The position numbers and the translations under genes are program-made. The notes below the pieces were generated by a model. It did no database searches. It saw only the letters and a program-made list of their open reading frames with translations, and was not told where the DNA came from. Shown here piece after piece: positions 1 through 8,454 of a DNA stretch of 35,107 nucleotides. Source of the stretch: Verrucomicrobiota bacterium (GTDB lineage Bacteria; Verrucomicrobiota; Verrucomicrobiia; Opitutales; Coraliomargaritaceae); contig JAACDB010000015.1 in NCBI GenBank assembly GCA_009937095.1, forward strand, positions 1 through 35,107, given 5' to 3'. Numbering within the stretch: position 1 is the first letter of the stretch; each line of letters opens with the position of its first letter.

Positions 1-9
1 AATTTAGAT

Positions 10-40
10 CCTTTCCTGGCTAAGCCGGAAAGGGTTTTTT
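10..40 (+). terminator. Rho-independent terminator of an upstream gene
   Basis: Arms CCTTTCC (10-16) and GGAAAGG (27-33), extended inward by GGC/GCC around a TAA loop, are followed by a run of six T (35-40). This is a standard plus-strand intrinsic terminator. It ends a gene lying left of the window and insulates the sua5 gene that starts 30 bases later. Confidence 0.8.
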
Positions 41-72
41 GTATCTCGACCGCTATTATAGCTGCCAACGAA

Positions 73-1053
73 ATGATCCTGAACACCAGCGACGAAAACC
101 TGCAATCCTGTGCAGAGCGCTTACGACGAAATGAACTCGTCGCGGTTCCGACGGAAACAGTTTATGGATTAGCAGGCAATGCCCTGAGTGAATCAGCAGT
201 GCGCAAAATCTTTGAAATCAAGGGAAGGCCATTTTTAGATCCCCTGATTGTTCACTGTAGGCATTATCAAGCTACCTTGGATTATATTGAGGATAACGAG
301 GCTTTCCAAAAGCTGGCTCAAAAATTCTGGCCCGGCCCCCTAACACTAATAGCTCAGAAGAAGGCCGCTATTCCCGACCTTGTAACCGCTGGTCTACCAA
401 GTGTTGCCATACGGGTTCCGGCCCAACCTGTGTTTCAAAATCTCTTGAAACTTTGCAATTTACCTTTAGCTGCTCCCAGCGCTAACCCTTTTGGCTATGT
501 CAGCCCAACAGAGGCAGCTCATGTGGCCCATACCCTAGGCAAAGACTTACCGGTCATATTAGACGGAGGTCGCTGCAAACATGGCGTGGAATCTACCATT
601 ATTGACGTACGTAATCCCGATAAACCAATTCTCTTACGATATGGCCCCATAGCACTGGAAACCATTCAAGAAAATCTGCAGGCACCACTCGCAATTCAGC
701 TCAATGGAAGCACGGATAAGAACGCTCAAACTGCCCCGGGAATGCTCAGCAAACACTACAGCCCGCGCGCGCGGGTACATCTACTGGAAAATGGTTCTAA
801 TCCAGACAAAGAATTCTACTGCGGAAAGAAAACAGCCTTTGTATACTTGCACAAAGCCAAGATTGAAGCACTCGATTCACAGACTTTTTGGCTAACCGAA
901 GACGGGAAGCTCGAAACCGCGGCCCATAATCTCTTCGCTTTATTGCAATCACTTGATGCGGAAAATTATACCGATATTGTCGTGGAATTAGCAGAAGACC
1001 GCGATGTCGGATTAGCGATCAATGACCGTTTGAAACGCGCAGCGGCGCGGTAG
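73..1053 (+). CDS. tsaC: L-threonylcarbamoyladenylate synthase (Sua5/YrdC/TsaC family)
   Basis: Makes threonylcarbamoyl-AMP from threonine, bicarbonate and ATP, the first step of t6A37 modification of ANN-decoding tRNAs in the cytoplasm. The YrdC domain occupies about residues 8-200, with PTETVYGLAGNA (26-37), the KGRPFLDPLIVH signature (50-61) and APSANPFG (134-141). At 326 aa it is the long Sua5 form: the linker APGMLSKHYSPRARV (221-235) leads into the C-terminal Sua5 domain, which short TsaC proteins lack. No clear Shine-Dalgarno precedes the ATG. The gene stands alone between terminators and ends with TAG, which shows that TAG works as a stop in this genome. Confidence 0.95.
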   Translation: MILNTSDENLQSCAERLRRNELVAVPTETVYGLAGNALSESAVRKIFEIKGRPFLDPLIVHCRHYQATLDYIEDNEAFQKLAQKFWPGPLTLIAQKKAAIPDLVTAGLPSVAIRVPAQPVFQNLLKLCNLPLAAPSANPFGYVSPTEAAHVAHTLGKDLPVILDGGRCKHGVESTIIDVRNPDKPILLRYGPIALETIQENLQAPLAIQLNGSTDKNAQTAPGMLSKHYSPRARVHLLENGSNPDKEFYCGKKTAFVYLHKAKIEALDSQTFWLTEDGKLETAAHNLFALLQSLDAENYTDIVVELAEDRDVGLAINDRLKRAAAR

Positions 1054-1055
1054 CA

Positions 1056-1081
1056 AAAAAGCCCGGCTAATTCCGGGCTTT
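1056..1081. terminator. Bidirectional terminator between tsaC and the polysaccharide kinase gene
   Basis: Arms AAGCCCGG (1059-1066) and CCGGGCTT (1073-1080) enclose a six-base loop. The A tract at 1055-1060 gives a good U tract for minus-strand transcription arriving from the kinase gene. On the plus strand the T run is short, so termination of tsaC may be weaker. Confidence 0.8.
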
Positions 1082-1109
1082 GGAGGGTGCTAGGCGTTTC
1101 ATGCCAAGC

Positions 1110-3485
1110 TCAGTATGATTTCTCTTTGGACTCAAGGCTATCGTCCGAGGAATCGTGGATTGCTACCTCCGACATGGCTACATCTTCATCCGTGTCATCG
1201 TTATCCTCTGTGATTGGTTCAAAGCCATCATCGAAATCATCTTCTGCGCTCATGTAGTAATTCTTATAACTCTTGTCCGAGTACTGTGAATAGTAGTAAC
1301 TCGACATGGTCGTAGATACGTAGTTCAGAATCGCGCCAAAGACTGGGATGTTCGTTTCCCATAGGCGACGGACATTGACCACAGCGGTTTTGCGTTTTAC
1401 AGAATTAAACTTGATTACGTAGATGACACCATCCACCAGAGGGAGTAAGATGAGAGCATCACTGACCGCAGCGAGTGGCGGAGAGTCAATAATTATGCGG
1501 TCATAGCGATTTCTCAGCTCACTTATCATGTTTTGGAAAACCTCACCATTGAGCACTTGAGTTGGGTTCTTGGATTTGCCACCGGTAGCCAAAACATCCA
1601 TATTCGGGTAAACTTCTTTCACGATCAAATCATCAAGGCTTTCTCCGTCCTGGATATGATTTAAGTGCCCCTTTTCATTTTCGATTTGCATTGAACGTGC
1701 AATGTTAGGCAAACGCAAATCCCCATCTAAAAGTAATGTTTTGTCACCATGATTCGCAAACGTTAGCGCCAAATTTGAACTAACAAATGATTTACCTTCG
1801 CTGGGAACGGTACTGGTTGTAAGAATGACTTTCGCATTTTTACTTTCCTCGTTGAGCTTTAGTGAAGAATATACGGAACGGAATGTTTCAGTCACGTGGC
1901 GGTCTGCATTCGAAGCAACTGCCTGGGCCTTGGATGCTGCATCAAGCTTCTTAATTTTGGTGATAACACCTAACAATGACAGCCCCACCGCACCTTCAAT
2001 GTCGAAGGCACTTTTAATGCGGTCATCCAAGAACGACACAATGAACACCAAGGCAACCCCCACCGCAAAGCCACCAAAGGCACCTCCTAATAGGTTAATT
2101 GCAATGTTAGGCGATGAATGCTTGATAGGAGGAAAAGCTTCGTCGATGATACGTGCATTGGGATTCTTCAAATTGACCAAGGTTTTTTGCATGGTCATGC
2201 GGCTTACAATAGCCTGTAGAAATCCTTGCTGAACATCGAACTCACGTAACAAGGTATTGTATTCAACTCCGGTTTTACTGAGTGCAATAAGTTCCTTTTC
2301 TTTTTCTGCCAATCGCTTACTAGCTACCTCAAAATTTTCTTTTGTTTCGGCATAAGTTGCATAGATTTTATCTTCTGCATTTTGTACCGCTATTGACAAC
2401 TCCGCCTCAGATTCCTGATAGGTCTGTAACATTGAAATCATTGCAGGGTGCTTCTCCCGATATCGTTTGCTGAGCGATGAAATCGTGATCTTTGCACTTG
2501 AAATAGATTCGAGCAGCGTAGCAACACGTGACTGTTCCGCAATGAATGACAACTCCCACAAGTCCCTCTTCTCGCGTCGGTAAGTCTCGATCAAATTCCA
2601 TTTGGTCTCAGCAATATCAAAATTATTTTTGTTTAATGATTTAATTGAATTGAGCGTCTTCAACTGTTCGCCTGCAATATTCTCCTGCTGATCCAATGAA
2701 ACGGCATTGTGCTTTTCCCGGTATTCAGCAAGCTTCAACTCTAATTCTTCGACTCGTTCGCGTTGCTGATCGGCGCGTACCCGCAAATCCTCGACCGCTT
2801 TCATGGCGGCATCAATGCTCTTCGTCAAATTGTGATTGATGAATTCCTCTGCAAAAAGGTTTGCCACCCGTGATGCCATGATAGGGTCGGGATGCGAATA
2901 AGCGATATTTACCATCAGGCTCATTCGCTGAGGTATAACTCTACGGTTTTTTCCTAAAATTTCTCCAGCAGAGAGTGCCCCGGTGAGATTAAAGCTGTCC
3001 TGATAGGGCGCCATAAAACGCTTCAGTTCATCCTCTTGCAGTCTTTGCTGAACTCCCTTAACAATTGAACCACTGTTTAAAACACTAATCTGAGTATTTA
3101 AATCTTCAGCTCCACGTATTTGGTTAGGTTCCATTTCCACACCTTCCTCAATGGCAGTGGGGTCATCACGAAGCACCTGCATCGTTGCAACTGCGGTGTA
3201 GACCTTGGTCTTATTGAAAGTGTACAGAATGGATCCAGAAAAAATAATGAAAAAGGCAACAATAAGATACCATATCCTTTCACGGAACATAAGGATATAG
3301 TCTCGAGCAGAGCGTTGTGGCTTAGCGCCTCCGTATCCCTCAGATCCATAGCCCCCATAACCATAACTGCTACCTCCGTAGCTGTAACTACCACCGCCTC
3401 CGTAGCCGTAATTGCCGCTACCTCCATAACCTCCATAACCTCCTGAATTAGGATCGGGACCGCCTTTGACGTAATTGTTTTTCAT
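1110..3485 (-). CDS. Wzz/BY-kinase polysaccharide co-polymerase and tyrosine autokinase
   Basis: Inner-membrane regulator of exopolysaccharide chain length and export (Wzc/EpsB type). Order of parts in 791 aa: a Gly/Tyr-rich cytoplasmic N-terminus (15-53), TM1 (71-90), a periplasmic Wzz region with long coiled coils (about 220-405), TM2 (about 462-485), then the cytoplasmic bacterial tyrosine kinase. The kinase shows Walker A TVPSEGKS (559-566), Walker A' LLLDGDLRLP (584-593) and Walker B RIIIDSPP (663-670). A tyrosine cluster for autophosphorylation lies at 730-744 and is followed by a very acidic tail (748-785). It is last in a minus-strand set after the export and barrel genes. The Gly/Tyr-rich N-terminus is unusual for the family. 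Family assignment is firm; the polysaccharide is unknown. Confidence 0.93.
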   Translation of the reverse strand: MKNNYVKGGPDPNSGGYGGYGGSGNYGYGGGGSYSYGGSSYGYGGYGSEGYGGAKPQRSARDYILMFRERIWYLIVAFFIIFSGSILYTFNKTKVYTAVATMQVLRDDPTAIEEGVEMEPNQIRGAEDLNTQISVLNSGSIVKGVQQRLQEDELKRFMAPYQDSFNLTGALSAGEILGKNRRVIPQRMSLMVNIAYSHPDPIMASRVANLFAEEFINHNLTKSIDAAMKAVEDLRVRADQQRERVEELELKLAEYREKHNAVSLDQQENIAGEQLKTLNSIKSLNKNNFDIAETKWNLIETYRREKRDLWELSFIAEQSRVATLLESISSAKITISSLSKRYREKHPAMISMLQTYQESEAELSIAVQNAEDKIYATYAETKENFEVASKRLAEKEKELIALSKTGVEYNTLLREFDVQQGFLQAIVSRMTMQKTLVNLKNPNARIIDEAFPPIKHSSPNIAINLLGGAFGGFAVGVALVFIVSFLDDRIKSAFDIEGAVGLSLLGVITKIKKLDAASKAQAVASNADRHVTETFRSVYSSLKLNEESKNAKVILTTSTVPSEGKSFVSSNLALTFANHGDKTLLLDGDLRLPNIARSMQIENEKGHLNHIQDGESLDDLIVKEVYPNMDVLATGGKSKNPTQVLNGEVFQNMISELRNRYDRIIIDSPPLAAVSDALILLPLVDGVIYVIKFNSVKRKTAVVNVRRLWETNIPVFGAILNYVSTTMSSYYYSQYSDKSYKNYYMSAEDDFDDGFEPITEDNDDTDEDVAMSEVAIHDSSDDSLESKEKSY
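3327..3443 (-). repeat. Low-complexity Gly/Tyr-coding repeat tract
   Basis: Codes residues 15-53 of the tyrosine autokinase, made of irregular repeats such as GGYGGYGG and YGYGGYG. On the plus strand it reads as repeated CC(T/A)CC and CCATA/CCGTA motifs. Such a tract can change length by slippage. It adds about a dozen tyrosines before the first membrane segment. Confidence 0.8.
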
Positions 3486-3494
3486 TATGATTTT

Positions 3495-4130
3495 TTAAAT
3501 GAGTCGTTCGGGGACCGTGATGGTATCCCCTTCCTGTAAGATAATATCCTTGGCTTCACCACGACGTATTTCATCGTAGTCTACATCAAATGGTTTGGTG
3601 CCGTCGTTGCGCTTAATGCGCACCTTACGGGCATTGCCGAGGCGGGTCACCCCTCGTGATTGCGAAATAGCATCAATTAAGGTTAAATCACTGTCTGGTG
3701 GCATTGGCACTTTGCCGGGACTTCCAACCATTCCTAGGACACGGACAAACCTAGGTGCAAATTCAACAATTTGAAGTGATACTTGTGGTTCAACTAAGTA
3801 ATCCCGGTTGAGGAGATCCGTTATAAGCGATTGTGCCTCTGCAACGGTCATTCCGGAAACCTTAACTTTCCCAATCAATGCAAGTGCAACTGTACCATCC
3901 CCCTCAATCCGAACCGCTTTATCTAAATCAGCTTCTTGATAAACTTGAAGTCCAATAACATCTGAAGTTTTGAGAACGTAATTCTCACTGACCGCAACAC
4001 CGTAGGAAGACGCCGTTGAGTTGATACTGCTACTACCGGAGAAACTGTCATCTCCTGAATCCTGCGCCGTTAAAAACGTGGCACCAAAGCCGATTAAAAT
4101 AAATAAGAAAAGTGCCTTTATCTCTTTCAT
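3495..4130 (-). CDS. Polysaccharide export protein (Wza-like, single SLBB domain)
   Basis: Periplasmic/outer-membrane export component that would work with the adjacent tyrosine kinase. An N-terminal signal peptide (residues 1-22, ending FLTAQ) has no lipobox cysteine, so it is not a classical lipoprotein like Wza. The poly-export domain spans about 49-122, with YVLKTSDVIGLQVYQE and the GDGTVALALIGKVKVSG core. One SLBB domain follows at 127-205 (VLGMVGSPGKVPMP, then GDTITVPERLI). At 211 aa it is short beside Wza (about 380 aa): it lacks further SLBB repeats and the C-terminal amphipathic helix, so the outer-membrane pore may be the neighbouring beta-barrel. The gene starts nine bases before the kinase gene, implying co-transcription. 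Confidence 0.9.
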   Translation of the reverse strand: MKEIKALFLFILIGFGATFLTAQDSGDDSFSGSSSINSTASSYGVAVSENYVLKTSDVIGLQVYQEADLDKAVRIEGDGTVALALIGKVKVSGMTVAEAQSLITDLLNRDYLVEPQVSLQIVEFAPRFVRVLGMVGSPGKVPMPPDSDLTLIDAISQSRGVTRLGNARKVRIKRNDGTKPFDVDYDEIRRGEAKDIILQEGDTITVPERLI

Positions 4131-4138
4131 AATACTAA

Positions 4139-4160
4139 AAATGCCCCCTAAGAGGCATTT
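4139..4160 (-). terminator. Possible weak terminator or attenuator between barrel and export genes
   Basis: Read on the minus strand, AAATGCC and GGCATTT form a seven-base stem followed by TT and an AT-rich stretch, just nine bases before the export gene's ATG. The stem has only three GC pairs, so termination would be partial. It also holds the only G-rich stretch that could act as that gene's ribosome binding site. Confidence 0.35.
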
Positions 4161-4191
4161 ATGACCGTAAAAATTACGATATGTTCAATTG

Positions 4192-5337
4192 TTAATACGA
4201 TAGTAGCGCTGATAATGTAAATATGTTATTATCATAGCTCGAAGAAGCAATCGTCGAATCGTTGGTAGAGAAGGTATAGCCGGCATTGACGCTCCAATTA
4301 GTGTTGATTCTGTAATTACCGTTAAAGCTTATTGTTAAGAGATTATCTTCGCGACTAGAACTCAAATAATCACGAATGGTGTAACCCATTCTCCCTGATA
4401 ATGAGACCTTGCTGTTCAACAAATAATTAGTTGAAAAACGAACCTTTGTTTCCTGTGTTCCTGTTCCGGTTGCGGATGCATCAAAATTGCGGAAAATGTT
4501 CAGTCTGTGCGTAAGCTTAGAGCTTATTGTCCAACTGAAATCACCCTTTAGGCTCATTGAGGCTGTTTTGTACGAATCGCTATCATATTGATTGTAACCG
4601 ATCTTAAAATCACCCACTAATTTTGGTAACAGTTGCCCCCGTAATCCGACATTGAAATCGTCCCTGGTAGCATCATCGCCATTTTCAACATCGATATCAC
4701 CATTGGTGTAACCTACGCTGAGATCCAGCTTGGGGGTAAGCTCATAAAAAATGTCAATAGGAACTGTACGGTTTTTACGATCTTGATAGTCAGCAGCATA
4801 GGAACCTACATAAGCAATTTCATCAAAATTCAAGCCAACCTTCGCGCTGAACTTAGGCGAAAGCGTATATTCGCCTTTGATACTAAATCCGGTATTCTCG
4901 CGTTCAAGGAGGTCTCCGTTACGATTTGCTAATTCATTATTGGACTTACTTTCATCGTAATTGGCGCTTGCAAAAACTGCCAAGCGGCTGGCTCGGTAAG
5001 CTGCTTCGCCGAGAATGTGGAAAAGCTCAGAATCTAAGTCGCCCTTGTCTTGGTAACGTACAAAATCGAAGCTCGTCGATAGGTTGATATCAAGATTGCT
5101 TGAGTCACGGCCAAGAGTTGCGATAAGGCCGGGTGAAAAAGTCATAACGATATCATCCACTTTACCTTTGCCCTTTTCTTGCCTGAATATGTTGTCGTCC
5201 ATTTTGACTGAAGCGGAGCCATCGAAAGAGACAGTGCCAACATCTCCAATCGTCACCAAAGGCCCAGCAATGGCAAAATTTGCAGCAATGGCGAAAAAAG
5301 ATGAAACAACAACGGTATTAAATATCACTTTAGTCAT
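4192..5337 (-). CDS. Outer-membrane beta-barrel protein, exopolysaccharide-associated
   Basis: 381 aa from the chosen start. A signal peptide (about 1-25, MTKVIFNTVVVSSFFAIAAN and on to IAG) is followed by alternating-residue strands across the whole length and a final aromatic residue (LLSY), as in outer-membrane barrels. It resembles the putative barrel proteins found in exopolysaccharide clusters with Wza and Wzc partners; individual strands were not modelled. The ATG at 5337 is preferred because a signal peptide follows at once and GAGG lies just upstream. An in-frame ATG at 5409 would add 24 residues in front of the signal peptide and is less likely. Likely role: outer-membrane passage or anchoring of the polysaccharide exported by the two downstream gene products. 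Confidence 0.78.
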   Translation of the reverse strand: MTKVIFNTVVVSSFFAIAANFAIAGPLVTIGDVGTVSFDGSASVKMDDNIFRQEKGKGKVDDIVMTFSPGLIATLGRDSSNLDINLSTSFDFVRYQDKGDLDSELFHILGEAAYRASRLAVFASANYDESKSNNELANRNGDLLERENTGFSIKGEYTLSPKFSAKVGLNFDEIAYVGSYAADYQDRKNRTVPIDIFYELTPKLDLSVGYTNGDIDVENGDDATRDDFNVGLRGQLLPKLVGDFKIGYNQYDSDSYKTASMSLKGDFSWTISSKLTHRLNIFRNFDASATGTGTQETKVRFSTNYLLNSKVSLSGRMGYTIRDYLSSSREDNLLTISFNGNYRINTNWSVNAGYTFSTNDSTIASSSYDNNIFTLSALLSY

Positions 5338-5413
5338 AACCCTCAATTTGGGTGATTCCTGCGCGAGGTCAACAAGATTATAAGGCAAAATAACCCAGAT
5401 TGATCTCATTTAT

Positions 5414-5429
5414 CTCTATTCCAATAGAG
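5414..5429. promoter_or_regulatory. Inverted repeat in the barrel/TPR divergent intergenic region
   Basis: CTCTATT (5414-5420) and AATAGAG (5423-5429) are perfect seven-base arms around CC. It lies upstream of the beta-barrel start and about 85 bases before the divergent TPR gene, where an operator for a dimeric regulator could sit. It could instead be an RNA hairpin in the leader of the polysaccharide operon. No protein partner can be named. Confidence 0.4.
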
Positions 5430-5460
5430 CCTTTCATTTAAAACCCATAAAATTTTATCA

Positions 5461-5492
5461 TTGTCCCAACCTTAACTGACCTTTTTTATAAT
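5461..5492 (+). promoter_or_regulatory. Candidate sigma70-type promoter for the TPR gene
   Basis: A perfect -10 hexamer TATAAT lies at 5487-5492. The -35 is poor: TTGTCC at 5461-5466 with a long 20-base spacer. Transcription would start near 5499, about 17 bases before the ATG at 5516, leaving just room for the AGCAGG ribosome binding site at 5505-5510. Confidence 0.4.
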
Positions 5493-5515
5493 CAAATATT
5501 ATTAAGCAGGTACTT

Positions 5516-7174
5516 ATGAAAACAAAACCTAAGACTATATCAATGGAACGCTCAATCTTGATGGGATTTGCCGTGCAAAAGCGGCGCCCGGACGGGCAAA
5601 TTATTGTCTCCCTGCGATGGCTTCGCGTCTTGACGGTCTTTCTGGCTCTTTTCGTCACTGCGTGGATCTGCACTGCAGGCGCTCTCTATTATTGGTTTAA
5701 ATTAAAAAAGGACTTTGATGCAGTTAGTTTCAGCGGAATGATTCAACTACCCTTCCGGCTTGATGACCACCGCAAGGAAATGGGAGATTATCATGTAGCA
5801 AAGGGTTTGAGCCATTTTAAGGACGGTGAATATCGTGAGGCCCTCACCCTTCTACGCTTGGGTGTTACGCGCTCACCCGGAAATTTGGAGGGTCGTTTAC
5901 TCTTGGCAGAATTCTACGAGCAACTGCTCAAAAGAACGGATATATCCTCGGGACTTCTCTGCCAAGGGCTTGAGCACGGCGGAATGGATGATCTGGATTA
6001 CTTAAAAGCAACCCTGCGTCTACTCTTGCGACACCAGATGGACGCTGAAATTCAAAAAATTGCCGATACTTACTTGCCGGAAGAAACTGAAATAAATGAC
6101 CGTAACAGGGTGCTCGCTTTTGGCGCCGCCCAAGCTAACTTTCTGCGAGGCAACTACGATCGTGCCGACGACTACATAAACATTTATGAGTTAAATGTAT
6201 CCCTTGAAGGCGTTCTGTTGGCTGCTCAAATCAGCTGGAATCGCGGACACAAAGAAACCGCAATCAAAAAACTGGAACTCAATATGAAATCCTTTGTTAA
6301 TAACGAGAGCCTGTTGATGCAATTGAGTCGCTACCATCGCGAAGTGGGCGACATTGAGAAAGCTAGGAAATATGCTATCATGCGTAATCTAGCGAATCCG
6401 CTCAGCGCCGCACCACGCATTGAACTCCTATATATCTATAATAAATACGGTGATAGTGAGCGCGAGGAGCGCGAAACGCGTCGTATTCTTAAGCAATTTA
6501 GCGACGACTCAAACGCGCTTCAGTCGATTGCCAACTTTGCGGCAGACTCTGGTAATATAGAACTTGCCCGACACTGCTATGAAGAAGCCCTGGAAAATGA
6601 ATTTCGCATCGACGCCTTCGCTTTACTCATGATCGAAGCGCACCTTATAAAAAAAGACTATACAGGCGCACTCTCATTCTCTGAAGAACTCGATAAGGAA
6701 CGTCCTGAATGGCTCAATAAACGTCGCGATGTTTTCAATAGCTTACGAGCGGTTGCTTCGTACGGAATAAACCGCCCAGATTTTGGCGACATCTACCTTA
6801 ATGAATTCTTGAACGGCGAAAATATTAGCCCTCAACAATTCTTTGCAGTTGCAAACCGCCTCATCAAAATAGAGGCATTGCCCCAAGCGCGACGTGTGTT
6901 GCTCAGAGCCTACGACCAAACCCCCACCAATCAACTGGTTTTAGCTGAGCTTATAGACCTTGAATTACAACTCGGCTACACCGAAAACTTGAACGAGCTC
7001 CTTAAACGCTTCCTTCAAATGCGTCGGCCCCAACCAAAAATCATTCTTGAGGCTTACCGCAAACTTGGCAGCGATCGATTCATATTTACCCCTAACCGGG
7101 AAAGCCTCCTCATCGACTTGAGTGCTTTGCTTCGCGAAAATGCCGAAACATTAGCACGTTTTCAGTCACAGTAA
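5516..7174 (+). CDS. Membrane-anchored tetratricopeptide-repeat protein
   Basis: 552 aa, function unknown. A cytoplasmic N-terminus with basic residues (1-36) leads to one membrane segment (about 37-61) and then a long alpha-helical region. The spacing suggests TPR units, for example residues around DGEYREALTLLRLGVTRSPG, GDIEKARKYAIMRNLANP and GNIELARHCYEEALEN. Topology suggests a periplasmic scaffold. It is transcribed away from the polysaccharide export genes across a 178-base shared region. By analogy with TPR proteins of other exopolysaccharide systems it may help to assemble the export complex, but nothing in the sequence proves that. AGCAGG precedes the ATG. It is convergent with the CorC-type gene, with two bases between the stops. 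Confidence 0.75.
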   Translation: MKTKPKTISMERSILMGFAVQKRRPDGQIIVSLRWLRVLTVFLALFVTAWICTAGALYYWFKLKKDFDAVSFSGMIQLPFRLDDHRKEMGDYHVAKGLSHFKDGEYREALTLLRLGVTRSPGNLEGRLLLAEFYEQLLKRTDISSGLLCQGLEHGGMDDLDYLKATLRLLLRHQMDAEIQKIADTYLPEETEINDRNRVLAFGAAQANFLRGNYDRADDYINIYELNVSLEGVLLAAQISWNRGHKETAIKKLELNMKSFVNNESLLMQLSRYHREVGDIEKARKYAIMRNLANPLSAAPRIELLYIYNKYGDSEREERETRRILKQFSDDSNALQSIANFAADSGNIELARHCYEEALENEFRIDAFALLMIEAHLIKKDYTGALSFSEELDKERPEWLNKRRDVFNSLRAVASYGINRPDFGDIYLNEFLNGENISPQQFFAVANRLIKIEALPQARRVLLRAYDQTPTNQLVLAELIDLELQLGYTENLNELLKRFLQMRRPQPKIILEAYRKLGSDRFIFTPNRESLLIDLSALLRENAETLARFQSQ

Positions 7175-7176
7175 TC

Positions 7177-8454
7177 CTAGTCGCCCACGCCACTCAACAA
7201 CCGCACCCGCGTGGTGAGAATTCGGCGCTCATCAACGCGCACAATTTCTATCTGCAAACCGTGCACCGTTAGTTGCTCGCCTGCTTTGGGTATTCGCCCC
7301 AGCTCACCAGTCACGAATCCTCCAAAGGTCGAAACTTCGTCATTGCCAGTTTCCAGACCTAGACGCATTTCCACATCATGCATGGGTGCCAGTCCTGAAA
7401 TCTGATAGCACCCGGGTTCACGTAAAGCTTCGATTCGTTCCTCTTCGCTATCAAATTCGTCCTGAATATCTCCGACCAACTCCTCAAGGATTCGTTCGAG
7501 TGTAACAACTCCCAGGGCCCCACCAAAGCTATCATAAACCAGACCCATATGAAATTTGGTGCGCAGCATGCGTTGAAGCGCTTCTTCTAGTGGTGTTTCC
7601 AACAAGAAACTACCAGTTGGACGCATCAAAACATCCGGCTCCATTGCAAGCTCTCCAGTCTTACTGCGGAAAATATCCTTAATGTGGATGATCCCCAAGC
7701 AGTCATCGAGATCGCCACGGCATAGCGGATAGCGCGTATGCCCCGCACCTTTCATGCGCCCAAGATTTGTTGCCAAATCCTCATTTAAATCATAAATAAC
7801 CACCTCATTTCTCGGCAGCAAAACATCGTGCACGACTAAATCCTGCATTTGAATCGAACGGCTCACAATTGAGCACACAACTGGCGAAAGTCGCGTATTG
7901 TTCAGCCCTAAAGCCCGCAACTGCACTGCCATATCCATCGGATCTGGCGCAACTCCATCTACTCCGATTCGTTTAAAAATAAATTCCTTAATTGATAGAA
8001 AACGCAGGGGAAGCAAAAGGAGTTTCAAGGACACTAGCAAAGGAGCCGATAACCTCAAAGTTACCACCGGGCAACGAAGCGCTAAAGCCTGCGGCAGATA
8101 ATAACCCACCACATAAAATAAAAAAACTATCGGCAATCCTGCCAAAAAAAGACTGACCCAGCTTAGCCCCTCTCCCTGCACAGAAAAACCCAAAGCCAAA
8201 ATACATACCTGCATCCCAAGAGCTAAAAGGCAAAGAACCTTACCGAAACGCAAAGCGCCCCCCGCACGATCCCCCTCGCTCAACACACGCGCTATACCTC
8301 TGTGCTTTCTTAGTGCTTCCAAGTCAGCACGTGCCAATTTTCCGTAACGCACCGAAATGAGGCCCGTCTCGCCCATCACAAGAAGAGCGTGCATAAACAA
8401 AAACGCGAAAAGGCTAACTAAAGGTATGATCATATCCAAAAAAACCGACATCAT
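7177..8454 (-). CDS. CNNM/CorC-type membrane protein with CBS pair (hemolysin-family)
   Basis: 425 aa. The N-terminal DUF21/CNNM membrane domain has hydrophobic segments at about 8-28, 70-92, 98-122 and 135-153. A linker leads to a CBS pair (about 205-325, with VLLPRNEV and YPLCRGDLDDCLGIIHIKD). An EDEF-like acidic stretch precedes the C-terminal CorC/HlyC domain (about 345-420, with STFGGFVTGELGRIPKAGE). Relatives are linked to Mg2+/Co2+ homeostasis; ion specificity cannot be read here. The ATG at 8454 is chosen because it overlaps the hisC stop as ATGA, typical of translational coupling; an in-frame start at 8481 would run into hisC. The gene ends with TAG. Confidence 0.88.
   Translation of the reverse strand: MMSVFLDMIIPLVSLFAFLFMHALLVMGETGLISVRYGKLARADLEALRKHRGIARVLSEGDRAGGALRFGKVLCLLALGMQVCILALGFSVQGEGLSWVSLFLAGLPIVFLFYVVGYYLPQALALRCPVVTLRLSAPLLVSLKLLLLPLRFLSIKEFIFKRIGVDGVAPDPMDMAVQLRALGLNNTRLSPVVCSIVSRSIQMQDLVVHDVLLPRNEVVIYDLNEDLATNLGRMKGAGHTRYPLCRGDLDDCLGIIHIKDIFRSKTGELAMEPDVLMRPTGSFLLETPLEEALQRMLRTKFHMGLVYDSFGGALGVVTLERILEELVGDIQDEFDSEEERIEALREPGCYQISGLAPMHDVEMRLGLETGNDEVSTFGGFVTGELGRIPKAGEQLTVHGLQIEIVRVDERRILTTRVRLLSGVGD

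Noticed and set aside
762-775. Perfect CCCGCGCGCGCGGG palindrome
   Set aside because: It lies within tsaC and codes for the conserved Ser-Pro-Arg-Ala-Arg of the Sua5 linker; codon choice explains it.
5338-5409. Upstream start of the beta-barrel gene
   Set aside because: It would place 24 residues before a clear signal peptide; GAGG precedes the inner ATG.
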